Below are positions 60,052 through 64,000 of a DNA stretch of 64,000 nucleotides, piece after piece (the stretch's first letter is position 1; each line of letters begins with the position of its first letter). Both the position numbers and the translations under genes were made by a program. The stretch spans positions 217,001 through 281,000 of the forward strand of contig JAVTVJ010001375.1 of the NCBI GenBank assembly GCA_034509425.1, in the 5' to 3' direction. Under the pieces are notes generated by a model. The model did no database searches and was not told the origin of the DNA. It saw only the letters and a program-made list of their open reading frames with translations. The stretch comes from Eopsaltria australis (Eukaryota > Chordata > Aves > Passeriformes > Petroicidae).

Positions 60052-63000
60052 ACTCCCCCTTTCAACTTGAAACATAAGTGATGAATACTGATGTGACAGA
60101 GTTTAGTCCTATTAAAAACCTGAGAACATGGACACACAAGCCTGTGCCAGCTGTTTATCATTTGTAGGTCAGGAAATATAGGATATTAAATTATTTTTTG
60201 AGGAAAGAATCATGTGTTCTGACCACTGAATTCAAGGTAAATAACTTCTGCAATGGTCCTAGTTTTAATATAAGTTACTGTAAGACTTGTTGCAAACAGC
60301 TTTTCATGATATTGAAATCTTTTAACTTTTTTTTGAAAAAGAAATTACCAGGTATAGCTAAATTTAAAAGGATTTGAGACCCTCCTCAGATTTATAGCTC
60401 AGGTGGACTGATACTAATTCAGTTTAGTTTCCCATGAGATAGTTGATTTTGTCTGTCTGTCCACCTGCACAGGAAATGTGTAATGAAGCAACTGAGGAAT
60501 ATCTTAATTTTTAGAGATGACCCTCTCAAAATCAGAATAGTGAAAAATCTTGAAGAACAGCTTTGCTTATGAATAAATACCAAATTTTGGGGATCAGCTT
60601 CAACCGTATTCAGACTGAATTTCTATGCCCTTGCTGAAGCAGATCTATGGTTTGCCTAAGGTATTTACAGGGCATTGAAGACTAAACTGCCAGGATGTGG
60701 CTGCAGCACATTGCTCTGTTGTACGTTTTTTCAAACTGGGAGATTGCTTGCCTGTAAAAAAGCTGGTGATTACAAAGGAAACAACGTGACAAATGCTTCA
60801 GGACATTAAAAATCAGGTAAAAAAAGATATCACACAGAGCTCCTCTCTTCCAGATTGTAATAAAATTGGGTAAACTATTCACCGTGACTAATTTATTCAA
60901 AAGTTACCCCTTCATGGGCTCATGAATTTATATTCAAACAGATTTGGATTTCTACAGATTTCTTACTCAATGTCACAATTACTGAAATAGTTGTACTTTT
61001 CATCCTCTTTTGAGGACTTTCCACTTTCTTTGATTCTCTTATTGTGCATGTGGCTTTGAGAGGAGATGAATTACAGGAAGCTATTGTCATGGAGTAGTGA
61101 GGATGGGTCTTTATAGGATTATTCTTTCCTAGGTGTCCTGCTGCATACAAATACTCTGCAGTAAACACAAATTTGGGTAACATTATCAGACTGTATTCTA
61201 AATTACATTATAATAATCTGTTCAGGAAGGGGCATTTTGAAAACAGAACAGCCAAGTTCTCACTTTCTGTTTAAATTTCATCTATAAGAGGTTGTGCTTA
61301 TCTTCCATAATTTACTGATTTATCTGAATGAATCCAGGCCCACACAACTCTTATTTAAGAACTAGGTCTCATAGAATGCACCAAAGCATCCTGAGGTAAT
61401 AATATATAATTATAAAGTAGGATAAATGCCTAATATGTGAGCCTTTGAAACATTTCATGCTGTGAGCACAAATGTGCCTTATTGACCTCATGACTCAAAG
61501 ACAGGACAGATTGATGGGAGAACCTCAGCAGCTTAGGCAGCTGGACCCAAAGCAATTCCAGTTTGAGGATGGGTGGCCTGACATACAAAAGGTTCCACAA
61601 TAGAAAATATAAACTGTTTCCCTAAAGCATTCAATACCTCTGGTTGCACATAGTAGCAATGTATGACCACCAGACCAGGAGTTACTTGAACCTGGTGTAC
61701 TCCAAAGACAGTGAAAACTTCTTTCTGTTTGCCCTACTATCCCATATGCAATTGCAAAAAACCTAATGGGTCACTCTTACAGCTGGGTGTTGAGGCCTAA
61801 GTCTCACAAAGCATCACCAATTTTTGATTTAACACTGATGTGACTCTGCATTCCCCACCAGTTATTTTCAGCTCCTCATGAACCCGGTAGTAATCTACAA
61901 AAATACCTGGACTAACCTAGGGAAGATCTGATAAAGGACATTTCTGTAAAAGATCTCTCTATATTTCGGAGGGTATACCAAGATGTGTGTATCAGAAATT
62001 CCTTCTTCACTTTCCCAAATAATTTTCTGAAAATCTAGTGATTAAATTAGTTCACTGTATATATATATAAACAGAAAAACCCCATCAAAATAAGCAGGTC
62101 ATAGCATAATATTTAAAAATTATTAGAAGAAACTTTAAATCCATCACACTCAGAGTTACTGGATAAGCAGTTTATGTAAATACTCTGCAGTCCATAGAGA
62201 GCTCATACATTATTATCAACAATTATTATGCAAATATTCTCTTTCTTAGTAATTTAATATCAACACTAATTGTCCACTTAGACTGTTTATTATTGGTTTT
62301 GCTTCTTGGATGACAAACATGGGGGGAAATCAAGGATTCTGTGAGATCATAATCAGAGTTCTATTAAAATTGACTATATAATTGCTGGGATATCCCTTAC
62401 AATCAAAACCTGCAGCTAAATGAAAAACAAAGAATATTATTAAAAAAGGGTTGTGAGGGTATGTAGATGAGTCAGTCATGACTGACATCAACTTTTCTTT
62501 GTCTTACATCATTTCCAGGAGTCTTTGCCTCAAGGGCACAGTTACTTCATAGGTCAGACAAGCTACATTCAAATAATTGAGGATTAACTGCAGATACTCA
62601 CAGAGTATGGATACATTTTCACACAATTATTTGCTTTATCTCATTCTTAGAAGAAACTTATAAACTTTGTTTTGTGAACAACAGAAGGATTTATGTATAC
62701 TGTACAAAAGAAGTGTGTAGTGTGTACCTGAATGAATACTTACAAAGAATGTTTCTATTTCCATCTCCCACAGCTGGTTCATTTTCAGCCCATTCTGGCA
62801 GTGAAAGAGGGACATGAGCATATGACAAGTGGTTGGCAGGTCTGTAAAATGTTCTGCTCACTGCAAATTTAAAAATCATCCTTTGACAGCATCCACACAG
62901 GAAGCACTATCCCTGCTCTAGATCACTGATGGTAGAGGGAAGAGGAGAAGAGAAAGGAGAAAAAAGAGAGCAGATCTTAATTATTCTTCGATAGAAATTC

Positions 63001-63554
63001 AGGATAAAGGCTGAGGAATACACTACTACTGTGTGTAACTGAAGGAAAACTCAATTTTTGCTGTTGGTGCCGCCTGTTTGAGTGGATAAGTGAAGAGCTG
63101 GTTTTCAAGGAGGTTTTATAGTTTAATGTCTCCCTTTCATTGCCCCTAAACAAATGTTTTTAAAAAGGAAGGAAAGTGTTCTTTGTCTAAAGAGTTGTTG
63201 AACTTCTCCTTTATCCAGAGATGAATGTTGTCGACTCTTTTGTTTTTTAAGATAAATGGTAAGAACTGACACAGAAATTTTTATGTTTACAAAGTATTGA
63301 TATTTTTAAAGTTCTGACTAAAGATCTATGTTATACTTTATTGCTGAAGGAAGGTATTAATTATTAATAAATTATTTAAAATGTTCTGTGTACTATTTAA
63401 TGACAATTCTCCATGGGTGTTTTTTAACACAAAGGTACCTTTCCCACAAAGTTGTAACTCACGATTTTACTTCTCAATCCTCAGCCTTCTAGTGTAGTTA
63501 TATCATAGTAGCACCCATGAAACACACAGGATAAGTAAAGCAAATCAACAAGTT
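60052..63554. other. Unique non-coding DNA, nothing recognised
   Basis: About 3.5 kb of AT-rich unique sequence with a short (TA)n at about 62058-62070. No gene, LTR or CR1 signature recognised. Confidence 0.55.
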
Positions 63555-63600
63555 AAAAAAAAAAAAAAAAAAAAGGCAGAAGAAGAAGAAGAAAAAGGAA
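63555..63600. repeat. A20 run and (GAA)n patch
   Basis: A20 at 63555-63574, then GGCA and five GAA-type units, ending in GGAAGG. Low complexity. Confidence 0.93.
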
Positions 63601-64000
63601 GGAAAAATGAAGACAAAATCAAAGGAAGACAATGAGCGTCAAATACCAATTTGGGGTGTAGCATTGCAACCCGTGACTAAAGCATCTTTCATGGTGAAAT
63701 TCTCTCTCATATGTTAATTCACCTCCTGCACATTATGATGCCAAGATGGATGAGAACATCTGGGATCTGTGGTAAAGCAAACCACCATCAACACATTAAG
63801 GTTCTGTGCATTACAGTTCAGAGTAAACTTGCCTCCCAAAAATATATTCGCACTCAGACCAGATCACTCATTATGCCATTTCTTTGGACTGAACCCTTAT
63901 TTGCACTGCTGCAAGCCAGGGGGGATCAGTTCACTTGTTCTTTTTCTTTAGGGAGGGGTTTGTTTATGAGCTGTTGAAACCAGCATGTGCAAAGAGCAGC
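63601..64000. other. Unique non-coding DNA, nothing recognised
   Basis: An 88-codon plus-strand frame (63711-63977) and an overlapping 60-codon frame have no recognisable domain. The window ends here. Confidence 0.5.

Noticed and set aside
1..64000. CRISPR arrays, bacterial operons, phage or plasmid features
   Set aside because: No spaced direct repeats, no dense coding, no ribosome-binding sites. Composition and repeats are those of vertebrate nuclear DNA.

Overview
This window is vertebrate nuclear DNA, most likely from a bird and plausibly a songbird. It is AT-rich, with long non-coding stretches, microsatellites and homopolymer runs. Its mobile elements are those expected of a bird: at least eight CR1 LINE fragments, some with the characteristic ATTCTGTG 3' tail, and two endogenous retroviral LTRs of types I know from avian genomes. 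A few decayed MIR-like SINE pieces are also present. The lineage call rests on remembered repeat types, not on a database search.

No protein-coding host gene can be supported. Every open reading frame is short (the longest is 179 codons), lacks a recognisable domain, and often sits in low-complexity or repeat DNA. No RNA gene, CRISPR array, operon or bacterial-type feature was seen. The window is best read as one intron or intergenic region.

Layout. 1-5.7 kb: unique DNA, an ancient antisense CR1 reverse-transcriptase relic (2355-2890), a MIR-like piece and a (TAA)n microsatellite. 5.7-22.8 kb: mostly unique AT-rich DNA with A-rich and T/G-rich tracts, a perfect 15-bp inverted repeat (11757-11802), short CR1 tails and several blocks that look like conserved non-coding elements (near 7.9, 17.9, 20.3 and 21.8 kb). 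22.8-24.3 kb: a microsatellite cluster of (AC)n/(AT)n, (TATC)n/(CCAT)n, A/C-rich sequence, C13 and A46. 28.0-28.4 kb: a partial LTR. 28.8-29.7 kb: a less AT-rich, unrecognised block. 32.0-32.4 kb: a conserved-element candidate holding a canonical G-quadruplex motif. 36.7-39.1 kb: the most complex part, with a CR1 relic, a 579-bp solo-LTR-like element, an unrecognised block with the longest ORF, and a long pyrimidine tract ending in a splice-acceptor-like site. 40.9-45.4 kb: three further CR1 pieces and an (AAC)n array. 45.4-64 kb: mostly unique DNA with a T37 run, a purine-only-like tract, an (ATTC)n array, one more CR1 tail and a MIR-like piece.

I found no convincing new gene system. The best leads are the conserved-element candidates, the 38-39 kb block with its possible cryptic exon, and the inverted repeat at 11.76 kb.
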